NCBI GenBank assembly: GCA_006386115.1
Contig: VFIW01000075.1
Span: forward strand, 124,001-188,000
Source of the DNA: Globisporangium splendens
Lineage: Eukaryota > Oomycota > Peronosporomycetes > Pythiales > Pythiaceae
Length of the DNA stretch: 64,000 bases
Direction: 5' to 3'
Shown: positions 1 to 10,733 of the stretch, in pieces
Layout: each line of letters opens with the position of its first letter
Position numbering within the stretch: the first letter of the stretch is position 1
Notes under the pieces: model-generated
Databases searched by the model: none
What the model saw: only the letters and a program-made list of their open reading frames with translations
What the model was told of the DNA's origin: nothing
Position numbers and translations under genes: made by a program

Positions 1-424
1 TCTTCATCGCATGTGCGAAACACGACGGATCCACTGCTGTTACTCACGTAGTCCACCGTGTCCAGGAGCTCTGCAGGATAATAAGATAGCAACACAAGCG
101 TGTCAGCGCATATGATCGAATGGCATTGTGTTATACAGACACATACGCGCTGCGTACTGATACCATTCGAGACGCGCGTGGTCATGATGATCCGCTTATC
201 GACGATCTCTTCGCCGTACACCAAGTCGGCGCCATAGCGCAACGACAGCAAACGCAATGGGAGTGTGCCCTGGAGCACAAATGACACCACGTATCGCATC
301 AGTCTCCCCTACAGTATGAGCGCCACGACTGGGTCATTTTACAGGGAGCGCGTGCGATGCAGGAGGTACGCACCATGCGCACCATGGGTGCGAGACAGAC
401 GGTGTTCGTGTAGAGCTCCGACAT
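1..424 (-). CDS. DUS2: tRNA dihydrouridine synthase, DUS2 family (5' part, runs off left edge)
   Basis: Flavoenzyme family that reduces uridine to dihydrouridine in the tRNA D-loop. I assembled three minus-strand exons: 374-424 (ATG at 424; donor GT at 373), 164-269, and 1-70 continuing outside the window. Introns are 104 and 93 nt and the phases agree (17 codons, then 106 nt). The spliced N-terminus starts MSELYTNTVC and contains LAPMVRM, GTLPLRLLSLRYGADLVY, EEIVDKRI and DYVSNSSGSVVFRTCDE, in the order expected for the start of the FMN-binding TIM barrel of DUS2. No single long reading frame covers it, so it is easy to miss. The catalytic Cys and the C-terminal domain lie outside. The family call is from recognised motifs; the splice sites are inferred. 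Confidence 0.8.
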
Positions 425-1572
425 GCTTGACGCTGGTGTTGCTTGTCAGGTTGCCGCCATTCAGCGCAACGGAAACCAGAGTGATGGTCTTGTCACAATG
501 CGAGTTTTCCAGTCAAATGGAGTTTGTCTGTTATATCAGACAGAAGTTGTAACACTCATTTCGTCTAATGTCCAATATCACTTCCAAGTGAAGATTTCGA
601 TCTCAGCTTGTCAGTCTGATGAAAAAACTAGACTTCTGTGCCTGAGCTAATTGCAACTTTGCTGGCTGCGACAGGAGTAAGATGAAGTAGCCCTGTGGAC
701 TGACTGAGCTGGCAAACAACGGTCAGAAACGAAGCGTAGGCACGTGGATCTCAATCGTGCAGAGACTTGCAGACCCTCTCCCGTTGGCTGATTAAAATAA
801 TGTCGACGAGGAAGCTTGTCGCGGATGATACTGTAGCGAGCGCAAGAGAGAGCAAGAGAGAACATGGCGTCATAACGCCTCTGCCTTGATCTCCATCGCA
901 ATCAATCATAATCGCTTGTCTGCTTGAGTCTCGCTCATTTTGGTTCGTGAAAGACAAAAGGCGCCGAGTATTTTCTGAGTTTGGAGTTTCGATGGTCCTG
1001 CAAAAACCACTGGTGTTTGCATAAAATCCATGTTGACGTTGTGACTCTTGGTGGTCCGTGCAAGCCCTAGTTTAAAACCGCACCCAATGATTTTTATATG
1101 CAGCGTTTTCATTGGCGACAAGAATCTGCGCAGCTGTTTTCATCCAATCAGAGACCATATCACGCTGAGACACTTATGAACCCATATTACACTCCAAATT
1201 AACGCCCGCTGCGTCTCTCGCTTCAACCCTCAAAAAACGGAAAGAAGCAGCAAAACAAAAAAATCAGGGCAGCTGAACCATCCGAACGACCCAAACACTC
1301 TGAATAGTGCCGACTCAGTTTTTATTCGAATCTATAAATACGCTCACACTGTATCTACTTGTAAAGCAAGTGGTAGAAAAGTAACCCTTTGATAAATGCG
1401 CTTCGTGCAAAACCATCGAAGGCGTCAATGCTGTTCTCAAGTGAGGTGTAATCTCCGCGTTCTTTCGCGCACATCGTGGCCGCAAGATGACACCAGCCAC
1501 TCAGTCTGGAATTTGCGCCGACGCCCTCGGACGAAAGTCGCTCGCAACCCCCAGTGAAGCAAGAAGGAAGAC
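425..1572. other. intergenic, shared upstream region
   Basis: Lies between the divergent DUS2 (minus) and acid phosphatase (plus) genes. Several short AT-rich frames occur but none shows a recognisable domain or coding-like third-position bias. It probably holds both promoters. I see no clear initiator element. Confidence 0.4.
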
Positions 1573-3200
1573 ATGGCGCCTCTCGGCAAGCGCAAGGCGC
1601 TGATCATCGGCGGCGTCGTCACGCTCTGCGCCGTCATCGGTGCGATCGTCGGCATCGTCGTGTGGAAGACGTCCGACTCGTCCTCGGCGTCCAACAGCAG
1701 CGGCAACTCGAACGCGTCGTCGTCCACGAAGACAAACGGCAGCTCGCTCTCTGGCAAGGACAGCGAAGTCGCGGGAGACGCGGACAGCTCCAAAGCCACC
1801 AACAGCTCAGGCTCTGGAGGCTCCAGCATCACGTCCGACCCAACTGCTGGTGCGTATTTTTCTGTTCCCCCCCTGCCCAGAAATTGATTGTTGAGAACAA
1901 GCGAGGTTCTTACTTTTCTTGATGCTAAAACGCGATACTATAGCTAAATTCACGCTGGCTGCCTACGCCATTGGCGATTGGGGCACCACGATCGCGCGCG
2001 ACTCGTGCTGCAAGCGCCGCACGGACCACGATCCATCCAATGTCGACAAGAACGCCGAAGAAGCCGTGGGTGTGTTGATGGGCAAAGCGGCTGCGGCTGC
2101 TGATCCAAAACCAAAGGTCGTGATTGGCCATGGGTACGTCGCTCTGTTGGAAACTTTCGTGAGCAATGATACAAGGCAATGCACTAAACTGTTTGTGTTT
2201 ACATTGCAGTGACAACTTCTACTGGACGGGTATCGAGGACACGACAGACCAACCGTACCGCTTCACGAACACATACGAGCAAAAGTTTAGTGACTCGGCG
2301 TTGAGCGACATTCCGTGGGTGAACGTCATGGGTAACCACGATTACGGTGGTGCGAGTTACATCTGCCCTGGTGGCTGTTCTGACGCAACGGCGATCGTCG
2401 ATGGGTTGAAGAACAAGTTCAGCTTGCAGTCCACGTACAAGAGCCCAACGAACAACCGCTGGATCATGAAGGACCACTTTTACGTGCACTCGATTTCTGA
2501 TGACGCGTCCGGCGTGAGCATTGACATCTTCAATATGGATACGAATGATGCTGATTCCCACGGTGCCCAACAGATCTGCTGCCAGTGCTACTCGTACGCG
2601 AAAGGTGACGATTCCAAATGCAAGAACGTCGTCCGCGGTGACGCTTACTGCGCTGGTGGCAAGACAGACATGTACGATGCGTGCATGAAGCAGTTGAGCG
2701 CTTGGGGTGAGGAGTCGCGCACCCAACTCGCGGAACAGGTGAAGGCATCCAAGGCGACGTGGAAGATCATCAATACGCACTACTCGCCGTACAACCACTA
2801 CGCTGCTGATCGCCAAGACATGTGGAAGAAGCTGCTTGATGGACTCGATGTGCAACTGTACATCAATGGCCACACGCACGGTGAGAAGCATGACTACTCG
2901 ACCATTGGCGTGCACTTTATCGAGAACGGTGCAGGTGGTGGCATCCTCAATGAAGCCGCGAGTGGCGTGCCACCGTACGTGGAGGACTATGTCAAGAACG
3001 TGTGGTCGTACAAGAACCACGACTACGGGTTCTTTGAGCTCAGTGCGTCCAAAGAGTGGCTGAAGGTCCGCTTCCTAACGTTCGATGACAAGTGGAACAT
3101 CGCTGACGACTTCAAGGCGTCAACGATTGGCGGTGTCGCGGCCCACCACTGCTGGTATATCCCAGTGGACGGCGGACGCGGCAAGAGCTGCGACGAGTAA
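1573..3200 (+). CDS. membrane-anchored purple acid phosphatase-like metallophosphoesterase, copy 1 (3 exons)
   Basis: Predicted phosphomonoesterase of the ACP5/TRAP-like metallophosphoesterase fold, acting outside the plasma membrane or in the secretory lumen. Exons are 1573-1849, 1944-2133 and 2210-3200 (introns 94 and 76 nt); together they give exactly 486 codons, a 485-residue protein. A short basic N-terminus is followed by one hydrophobic segment (about residues 8-29, a type II anchor) and a Ser-rich linker to about 90. The catalytic domain then shows the metal-ligand motifs in order: GDWG, GHGDNFYW, GNHDYGG, NTHYSPY and NGHTHGEKH. Exon joins restore GHGDNFYW exactly as in the intronless paralogue next door (4682-6217), which supports the splice sites. 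Substrate is unknown. It differs from the neighbour by its introns and less GC-rich codon use. Confidence 0.85.
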
Positions 3201-4681
3201 GCCAACTCGCCACGATAGCCTCAGGATCCGTCCGGATCATTGATCACAGCCCAGTCAGTCATCCCCTCCCGTCAGTCCCCGCATCCACAGGTCCAAGCAA
3301 GAGCTCCGTTTTCTGTATGGCTCCCCCCAGATTAAAAAAGGAGAAAGCATATATAGTGTGCGTGCGTATGTGGCATGTGTACCGGTACACCTAATTAAAA
3401 ACAACCTAACGATTCGTTGGCAACGCCGTTGCATTGTGTTGCTTGCTGTGGAAGGGTGGCCATGTATTCACACGCACGCTCTCTCTATCGCACTTACGAC
3501 AGATATGCAAGCACTGAAGCATGGAGGGCGTGGCGCGGCTATCCCCAGCAACAGATAGAGAGAGGGTTGGTGCCTTCATACAAGGGCGGCGCTGTTGTTA
3601 ATCGAGATGCTGCTTCCCTCGTTGCAATCATGCAGCCAAAGAGATTCATGGCGAAGCGGTTGTTAATCGGGTGAGACGCGAGCTTTTTCCTTAGTTACGG
3701 AGCTCTTGAAGCTTGGGGAGGAGGAGGTTTCCATACAGACAGCCTGGAAGTCTCTCTGCTCTCGCGAGCATTTGCGAGCACCTGATCTGTTCGCACGCAC
3801 GAAGATGTTCATGGACCTGCGGATATGCAAGGATCAGTGATCAAGCAACTATTGATTCATGTGTTTCTAGAGGTTATTATAACCAGACTTTGAATACATT
3901 TATGTGTGTGCAGACATCGTGTTTGCACTAAACATGCATTTCCACTAGTGTTCAGTTTCTGCCATTTTAATACGGTTTCTCCCATTCGGGCAAAAATTGG
4001 GAGCCCAGCAGCCCTTTCTGTGTGCGTGTGCATGGAGTGATTGTGGCCGTGTGGAGCCGGGCGCAAATAGGGGTGGGACGGAAACGACAAAAATCCAATG
4101 GGAATCATTTACCCGAACACGGTGATATCAAATGAGTTGCTGCAACTTTGACCTGCCTCAACGGCAAAACAGGGTGCTTGTTCTACTGCTAGCAACCGCG
4201 TATTCGTAATATCCTATCCGAATGCACCTTGATATAAGATGATTGGCTGGGCATCATTTCGAGTCAGACGACCGGTGAGAAAAAGAGCGCATCGATCCAA
4301 CAATCTCCTAGTCTTATCAATGCGTTGAGTACACCATGTATATCACTGTGCATCCAAACATACAGGTCTGTTCTCTGACAATGTGTATGGGTGGTAGGCT
4401 AACTATTCAGCATAAACTAGAAACATAGCGAGTATCGAAGACCGCATCTACAAAGGGATTTCCGCCGCCATTTGTGGCATAAAATGCACGGCTCTGCTGT
4501 CCAACACACAACACCACGCATATGAGAAGGGCAAATGGAGGGAGGGAAAGCAGTTCCGTCCTGTCGTGCCGCGCCTATCAATGTCCTCATTTCGCATTTG
4601 GCGGCAGGTGCGAGCACGCAGCCCAAGTTTCCGCATTATCACAACCAGACCAGCAACAGCAGCTGAATTCTTAATAACTTC
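3201..4681. other. intergenic between the tandem phosphatase paralogues
   Basis: No supported gene. The frames here are short and lack domains. It holds the 3' end of copy 1 and the upstream region of copy 2. Confidence 0.4.
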
Positions 4682-6217
4682 ATGGACATGGATCGCGAGC
4701 GTCGCTCGAGCTCCGTGACGGTGCTCTCGGAGCGCGGCAGCAACAAAGCAGGCATGGCGCGGCGCCGCAAGTTCATGATCATGGGCGTGGTGGTTGTGCT
4801 CGCGGCGGTTGGCGCAGCCGTGGGCATCGTGGTCTCGAAGAAGTCAAGCTCGGACAGCTCGACGTCGTCGGGCGACAGTTCGTCTGGCACAAGCGGCACC
4901 TCGGGCGGCAGCAGCGGCACCACGTCGTCAGGAGGCACCAGCAAGTGGGAGACGTCGAACTCGAGCGGCAGCAGCAGCAACGGCACGACGGTGTCCAAGA
5001 TCACGTCGGACCCGACGACCGCGACGCTGTCGTTGGCGGCGTTCGCCATCGGCGATTGGGGCTCGACCGTCGGCAAGGACTCGTGCTGCGGGGACAGCTC
5101 GACGTACACCGAGTTCGATGTGATCGCCGAGGACGTCGTGGCGACGCTCATGGACCTGCAGGCGGGCGCAGCGACCGTCAAGCCCAAGGTGATCATCGGC
5201 CACGGCGACAACTTCTACTGGGCGGGCATTCAGGGCGACAGCGACCAGTCGTATCGCTTCACCAAGACGTTCGAGAACAAGTTCACGGGCTCGAACCTGG
5301 CTGACATCCCGTGGGTGAACGTGCTGGGCAACCACGACTACGGCGGTTCGAGTTTCATCTGCACCAAGGACGGTGAGCTGGCCGAGTGCGCGAGCACGGA
5401 TGATATGCTTGAAGCCCTGGAGAAAAAGTTCACCTGGCAGTCCAAGTACACGAGTCCGAACGGCGATCGCTGGAAGCTGGAGGACCACTTTTACACGCAC
5501 TCGATCAGTGACTCGGCCTCGGGCGTGAGCATCGACATCTTCAACATCGACGCAAACGACGCCGACACGCACGGCGCGCTCCAGATCTGCTGCCAGTGCT
5601 ACGGTTACGCCGAGGGCGACGACTCGCAGTGCAACAACGTCGCGCCGGGCCAAAAGTACTGCGCCGGCGGCTCCATGGACATGTACAACAAGTGCATGGC
5701 CAAGATCTCGTCGTGGGCCGACGACTCGCGCACGCAGCTCGCGGAGAAGGTCAAGGCGTCGACGGCGACGTGGAAGATCGTCAACAGCCACTACTCGCCG
5801 TACGTGCACTACGCCGAGACCGGCATGAAGAAGTGGTTTGACATCCTCGACGGCTCGGGCGTGCAGCTCTGGATGAACGGCCACACCCACGGCGAGAAGC
5901 ACGACTTTTCGTCGCCGTTGGCGGTGCACTTTGTGGAGAACGGCGCCGGCGGTGGTATCCAGAAGGAGTCGGCGAGTGGCATCCCAGCGGTCGCGTCTGC
6001 CTACGTCAAGAACAAGTGGACATACGGCGGCAACGAGTACGGCTTCTTCTCCGTCACGGCCGGCAAGGAGTGGCTCAAGCTCCAGTACCACACGGCCGAC
6101 TCCAAGTGGACCTTCGCCGAGACCATCGGCGCGGCCAAGGCGGGCGGCGTGGCCACCAAGCACTGCTGGTACATCCCCGTGGACGGCAGCGAGGGCCAGG
6201 ACTGCACGTCGTCGTAA
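4682..6217 (+). CDS. membrane-anchored purple acid phosphatase-like metallophosphoesterase, copy 2 (intronless)
   Basis: Paralogue of the gene at 1573-3200, encoded in one exon of 511 residues. N-terminus MDMDRERRSS is polar and basic, followed by a hydrophobic anchor (about 30-52) and a Ser/Gly/Thr-rich linker (about 53-110). Catalytic motifs: GDWGS (about 124), GHGDNFYW (about 175), GNHDYGG (about 216), NSHYSPY (about 369) and NGHTHGEKH (about 399). These are the metal-binding residues of the calcineurin-like/purple acid phosphatase fold. The positions where copy 1 has introns are joined seamlessly here. Third positions are almost all G or C, more so than in copy 1. The 3' UTR begins right after the TAA at 6215. 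Function as an ecto-phosphatase is inferred; the start could also be the Met two codons downstream. Confidence 0.88.
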   Translation: MDMDRERRSSSVTVLSERGSNKAGMARRRKFMIMGVVVVLAAVGAAVGIVVSKKSSSDSSTSSGDSSSGTSGTSGGSSGTTSSGGTSKWETSNSSGSSSNGTTVSKITSDPTTATLSLAAFAIGDWGSTVGKDSCCGDSSTYTEFDVIAEDVVATLMDLQAGAATVKPKVIIGHGDNFYWAGIQGDSDQSYRFTKTFENKFTGSNLADIPWVNVLGNHDYGGSSFICTKDGELAECASTDDMLEALEKKFTWQSKYTSPNGDRWKLEDHFYTHSISDSASGVSIDIFNIDANDADTHGALQICCQCYGYAEGDDSQCNNVAPGQKYCAGGSMDMYNKCMAKISSWADDSRTQLAEKVKASTATWKIVNSHYSPYVHYAETGMKKWFDILDGSGVQLWMNGHTHGEKHDFSSPLAVHFVENGAGGGIQKESASGIPAVASAYVKNKWTYGGNEYGFFSVTAGKEWLKLQYHTADSKWTFAETIGAAKAGGVATKHCWYIPVDGSEGQDCTSS

Positions 6218-7396
6218 GTGAGAGAAAGAAAGTAGATTAACAGCACATAAGTGAGGAAACCGATCCAAATACCATACATGTTGAGATTTTGTTTGCTGTA
6301 TTTGTGTTTGCACTGATAACCAATCGTTAAATTAGACAACTTCATAGGCTTTCAGAAGAGTTCCAGAGCCAAATCTGTTGCTGGTCATCAGCCATTGTTG
6401 TTGTATCGAGAGCTGTAACTCAGCCAATACTTCATATTTTTCAGCAAGAAAAAAAAAACAGTCGGTAGCTGAAATAAAACCGAAGATGGAAATCCTCATT
6501 TTTAGACAAACTGAGGGGCTGGTGGGTATTGATATCAATCTCACGCAAGCCTATTTTTCAAGAAAGTTAGTGTTTGCTATGGAGTGTTTTTGTGCATCCT
6601 CGAGCATTCTGATTGGCTATCATAGAAAGTCACATCAACAAAATAGAAATATATAGATTACCGTAAAATATTCAGGTGTGGTGTCACTGAAGCATCTGAC
6701 AGCAAGTCAACGAGTTGAGAAGTCATCCGCCAACTAGAAATGGCCGAGAGCTGTCGCCTAGTGCTTCAATGATGGACAAATGAATATCTCCTTGGCGAGA
6801 AAGCACAGTGCATCATCTCCTACCCAGAATAGCGGGCTCAGACGACCTGGGTTCTTCGTTTTGCGAGAAAACATTGTGGTGGTTTTCTATTTTCTATATT
6901 TCCGAGGTGCTAAGTCGTTTGTTACAATCACTTCTCAGTCGATTCTCAATGGAACCCAGCAGAATAAGTGGAAATCTTAATCTGCGCATAATGGAGAGCA
7001 ACGTCATGTGGTTTACATTATCGATATGCTTTAGTCTGCCTTGCAATTGTCGTCCAAAACGACACGTTCCCGAAAATGCATTACCTTGGAACAACAACCT
7101 ATGACAGTGAGAGTACAGATATAAAGAGACCAAGGTGTCATGTTTCTATTTTGACCTGGTTCCTTTCCCTTCATCAGCTCGCCTTCGCGAGCGCCTCGAA
7201 GACAACATGGCGGCGCGGCGGTCGAGCAGGGATCCCAACAAATGCATTAGGTTGAAAGTTATAGCAATTAATTAAGCGAAATAGATTACTCTTCTGCTTG
7301 GAGGATCAACAGAGACTATAATCATCCAACCAAAGAGGTTGAAGGAGCGTCGCTTGATCCAGGAAGTGAATGAGCCGCTCTCCCCTGGTGAAGTGC
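6218..7396. other. AT-rich intergenic region
   Basis: Short frames only. I see no gene or RNA here. It separates the phosphatase pair from the LTR-like repeat that starts near 7397. Confidence 0.4.
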
Positions 7397-8029
7397 AAAG
7401 GTGCGCTGTTCACAACAGTCCCTCAAACACGGCACACACGCTTGTACCAGAGGAAGCGATCTCCCGACTTGGAGGGAGGAACGAAGACTTGAGAGCTTGA
7501 GGGTAAAATTGCAACTGAATTAAAAATGGTTATGGTTCCTGTCGCTACTTACAAATGAACCCCAAGGGATCCTACAGGTTTGATAACTAAAACCTAAATA
7601 TACACAATAAAACCTATGAATCTGATATATAAAACCTTGGGTACACTGAGGTTGAACCTACGGGATCTTCGAGAAGCTTGAACTTCAAGTCTTGTATAAA
7701 ATCCCTGCAAAGTGATTGGATCGCGCCACTCACTTCAGGCGGCAGAGACACGTCGGTCTCGTCGCCAGTCCAGTTTCCCAAGCAGGAACCATCACTCAGT
7801 ACTTGATTAGTACATGGATGTTATCACTCTGTACTGATTAGTACATGAGAACAACATTCTGCACTGATCAGCACAGAGAACACTCGTGACGTCACACGTG
7901 CATGTGGGGACTGTATTACCGCAATCCCTTTGTTATTTGTGTCCACAATGCACGCTGAAGGTGGTGTGTGGTACACTAGATCTGGGAACAGATCCACCTT
8001 CATGTAATGGCTGGTTATAGCCCATTACA
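7397..8029. repeat. interspersed LTR-like repeat, copy 1
   Basis: About 630 bp clearly homologous and co-linear, in the same orientation, with 61095-61748 at the other end of the window. Shared landmarks are the stretch around 7410-7425, the segment 7600-7760, three palindromes spaced about 31 bp apart (7798-7813, 7830-7845, 7860-7875, core GTACTGATTAGTAC), a TGACGTCA site, and the terminal stretch TGTAATGGCTG...CCCATTACA. TG..CA ends and lack of coding potential suggest a solo LTR, but I could not find a convincing target-site duplication. It could also be a non-autonomous element. Confidence 0.6.
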
Positions 8030-8033
8030 CTTA

Positions 8034-8150
8034 CTTCAATCCCTTTGTTATTTGTGTCCACAATGCACGCTGAAGGTGGTGTGTGACACACTAGATCTGG
8101 GAACAGATCCACCTTTATGTAGTGACTGGTTATGTTCCATCACACGATGA
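8034..8150. repeat. tandem partial duplication of the repeat's 3' end
   Basis: Sequence 8034-8150 repeats 7921-8029 with few changes (CAATCCCTTTGTTATTTGTG occurs in both), ending in a diverged terminal motif. Copy 2 at 61 kb lacks this second unit, so the duplication is specific to this locus. Confidence 0.7.
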
Positions 8151-8674
8151 CACATTTTGCTGCTCAAGTCAGAGATCAATCATCGAGATTGAGAAATGCG
8201 GAGGACGACGATGCCTCTTTTGTAGCGCCTCAAGAAGAAACGCAGTGTGGCCGCGCTCCTCCAGCTGCAAGGGTAGCGAGCAGGATCTTCCATTTCTCAT
8301 CCTTCTCCAAGGGCATGCGCCAGGTTTTCAGGAGCAGTGCCCATCATTTTACGTGAAGAACTCCAACAGCGCTGTCTGAAAGGTGGCAGGGACTGGCATA
8401 CGATTTTGGCGTTCTACAATTCATATCAGAAGACACCAAATGCTGCTCTTTTTGAGCCGTTGCACAATTCGAGTGTCTCAGATTCCAATTTTCATACTAG
8501 TTTTATCCAATCAAAACGCTCTATCACTTACCCCTAATTAGGACATTTTGTCGAAAGAGAAACCCTTATTAAGAGTTGACTGTGGAGAAGAGAGAGTGGT
8601 GCAGTAATTTTATATCTGAACACTCCTATTTCTTCGGTCGCATTACTCATAAACTTCAGAAGCTAAAGACCAGA
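8151..8674. other. upstream region of the secreted GPI-type gene
   Basis: Short frames without recognisable domains. The region just before 8675 is AT-rich with CATTACTCAT at 8640-8650, a possible core promoter. Confidence 0.3.
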
Positions 8675-10219
8675 ATGGCAATGCCTCGGCGGCACATGCT
8701 CCTCCTCTTCGCCTGCGCGCTCTGCGACCGTGACGGCGTCATGGGTCTCTCCGACAGCGGCAGCAGCACGGACGCTTCCACGTGGCACATGCTCCCCGTT
8801 CGCTCGTTCCAAGCGCGAGTCGAGACGGACGCGCCGCTCTGGGATGCGACCCACGAGGTGTTCGTCTCGGGTCACGACCCAAACAACTCGCAGCTCACGT
8901 TCGAAGAGCGGTACAGGAACACGCTCGACTCGGTCACGACGTCTAGCATCGAGGGCGCGCTCATGTACCTGCAGCGCGACTGCATTGACGTCGGCGCGAA
9001 CCCGATCGCCGCGGGCTGCAAGCGGCGAAACGACGTCAAAGTGATCACGTTCATGGAGATCACGATCGCGCAGCCTTTCGAGGCGCTGAGCTATTACCAG
9101 GCGGACCGGTACATCTACCCGGAGTTTTGTCCGTTTGTGGCCATGTGCAACGGCCAGTGCGTCGAGATTGAAAACGACGACAATGACGGCGAGGACGAGG
9201 ACGACGACATTGTGGCGAATCCGCCGAAGTGTCAGCTCTACAATGGACTGGACACGAGCATGTCGTCGTGGGAGATTGGACCCTGCGTCGGAGCGCACGC
9301 GTACCCGACGGATATCGTGGCGCCGTATCCAAACACGGTCTGGTTCTCGTACCCGAACAGCTGTGTCATGAACACGTGGAAGGAGGGGAAATCGGACGAG
9401 TGTCGCGAGAAATACAAAGGCGGACTGTGTCCCTTTGGTGTGGAACCCGACGGTGTGAAATGCTCGTTCGCGTACAAGATCATCGGGTATTTAAGCATCG
9501 ACGAACTCGTGGGGATCGTGAAGGCTGACTGGAGCAGCAGCAGTGGCAGCAGTGGGAGCGCGGTGTCCACCGTATCAACTCCATCTTCTTCAGCTGACGG
9601 TCAAAATGACGATGAGGAGACGCGACGAAAGTTGGTGGCAACGGCAACCGAGTATTACGACGACTACAAGGACTTTTGCGAGGCCAAGCAGATCGAACTG
9701 CACGCGTTCGACACCGACGACACGCTCGGCCTGAAGAACGTGACGGCGATCTCGTTCTGGAAGAACCCGTCGGACACTGACGCGAACGTCGCGCGCACGA
9801 ACGCGATGATAGCAATGTACAACGACTTTGTGGCGAATGAACAAACGAACGTTGGGAGCCGGATGCAGTCGTTGCCGACGAATTTGACGGCGCTGACGAA
9901 CGCCAATCCGCCGTGCTACCAGAACGCGAAGTTGTGCTACGATTCCAAGTTTGGGTGCGTGCGCCACTCGTACGCGCAGGTCTGTAGCGTGTGTCGCGAG
10001 CCGCGCGAGAACTGCGTCGCGAAAGTGCCGTCGTACAACTTCCCGACCATGAAGGCGGCGCCGACTGTGAACACGTCGAGCTCATCATCTTCATCGTCAT
10101 CGGCGAGCACGAAGTCAGCGGCAAGCGGCGCGGCATCAACGTCAACGAGGTCACTACGGAGTGAGCTCGTAGTATTAGCGTTTGCCATGATACTTGGCAG
10201 CGTCACGGTACACCATTAG
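8675..10219 (+). CDS. secreted, probably GPI-anchored Cys-rich protein of unknown function
   Basis: 514 residues from the ATG at 8675. The frame is open further upstream to 8576, but this Met starts a good signal peptide (MAMPRRHMLLLFACALC). A Cys-containing ectodomain follows (for example YIYPEFCPFVAMCNGQC, then an Asp/Glu-rich loop at about 172-185, YPNSCVMNTW and RHSYAQVCSVCREPRENC). The C-terminus has a run of Ser (about residues 466-477), then Ala/Ser-rich sequence and a hydrophobic tail ELVVLAFAMILGSVTVHH, the layout of a GPI-anchor signal. No known domain was recognised. It is convergent with the elicitin-like gene, which starts 74 nt after this stop on the other strand and has the same signal peptide plus GPI-tail design, so both probably sit on the cell surface. 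Confidence 0.75.
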   Translation: MAMPRRHMLLLFACALCDRDGVMGLSDSGSSTDASTWHMLPVRSFQARVETDAPLWDATHEVFVSGHDPNNSQLTFEERYRNTLDSVTTSSIEGALMYLQRDCIDVGANPIAAGCKRRNDVKVITFMEITIAQPFEALSYYQADRYIYPEFCPFVAMCNGQCVEIENDDNDGEDEDDDIVANPPKCQLYNGLDTSMSSWEIGPCVGAHAYPTDIVAPYPNTVWFSYPNSCVMNTWKEGKSDECREKYKGGLCPFGVEPDGVKCSFAYKIIGYLSIDELVGIVKADWSSSSGSSGSAVSTVSTPSSSADGQNDDEETRRKLVATATEYYDDYKDFCEAKQIELHAFDTDDTLGLKNVTAISFWKNPSDTDANVARTNAMIAMYNDFVANEQTNVGSRMQSLPTNLTALTNANPPCYQNAKLCYDSKFGCVRHSYAQVCSVCREPRENCVAKVPSYNFPTMKAAPTVNTSSSSSSSSSASTKSAASGAASTSTRSLRSELVVLAFAMILGSVTVHH

Positions 10220-10292
10220 GTCAGTCCATACGGGTACAAGAACTCGAGTGTAGTTTTATATTTAAGAAATCGTAAATCCACTAGAAAGAGCT

Positions 10293-10733
10293 CTATAAAG
10301 ACGCAGCAGATGCCACCACTGCGAGCACAAGCGCTCCTACCATCGCCACGGTACTGTACGACTTGGGGGCCGCATTCGGTTGCGGCGTGTACGACACGGC
10401 GTCGGACTCGTTCGAGCGCTGCTCGCAGTACGTCGGCGCCATCGCGAGCACGGCGCGGATATTGAAGCCCTGCACATCGCAGTACGGCACTTGCGACGCG
10501 ACCGAGAGGATATACGCGAGGCACGTCGGGTTGCCGCAGTACGTGGACGCCGACACAACGGACGTGATGGACGCGCTGCCGCACGCCTCGGTCGAGTTCT
10601 CGTTGAATGCGAGGATCTGCGCGAGCTGCGCACTCGTGCACTCGGCGGCCGACACGGCGCCGTTGTGCTGCTGGAGGAGCGTTGAGAAGGCGCTGAGCAG
10701 GATCAGCAGTGCTGCGGAGGCGCGAAGAGCCAT
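10293..10733 (-). CDS. elicitin-like secreted protein with GPI-type tail
   Basis: Small sterol/lipid-binding elicitin-family protein typical of Phytophthora and Pythium. I use the ATG at 10733 (MALRASAALLILLSAF), which begins a signal peptide; an in-frame ATG-like start 13 codons upstream would place a polar stretch before it. The mature part has six Cys with spacing C-18-C-14-C-4-C-13-C-17-C, close to the elicitin fold (three disulfides). A Pro/Ser-containing linker leads to a hydrophobic C-terminus (STVAMVGALVLAVVASAASL), so a surface-anchored elicitin-like form rather than a freely secreted elicitin. Family members bind sterols, which oomycetes of this group take up from outside. Single exon of 146 residues. 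Confidence 0.85.
   Translation of the reverse strand: MALRASAALLILLSAFSTLLQQHNGAVSAAECTSAQLAQILAFNENSTEACGSASITSVVSASTYCGNPTCLAYILSVASQVPYCDVQGFNIRAVLAMAPTYCEQRSNESDAVSYTPQPNAAPKSYSTVAMVGALVLAVVASAASL

Noticed and set aside
2199..3020. 273-codon open frame on minus strand
   Set aside because: Antisense shadow of phosphatase copy 1.
4928..6313. 461-codon open frame on minus strand
   Set aside because: Antisense shadow of the intronless phosphatase; Val/Arg/Leu/His-rich with no domain.
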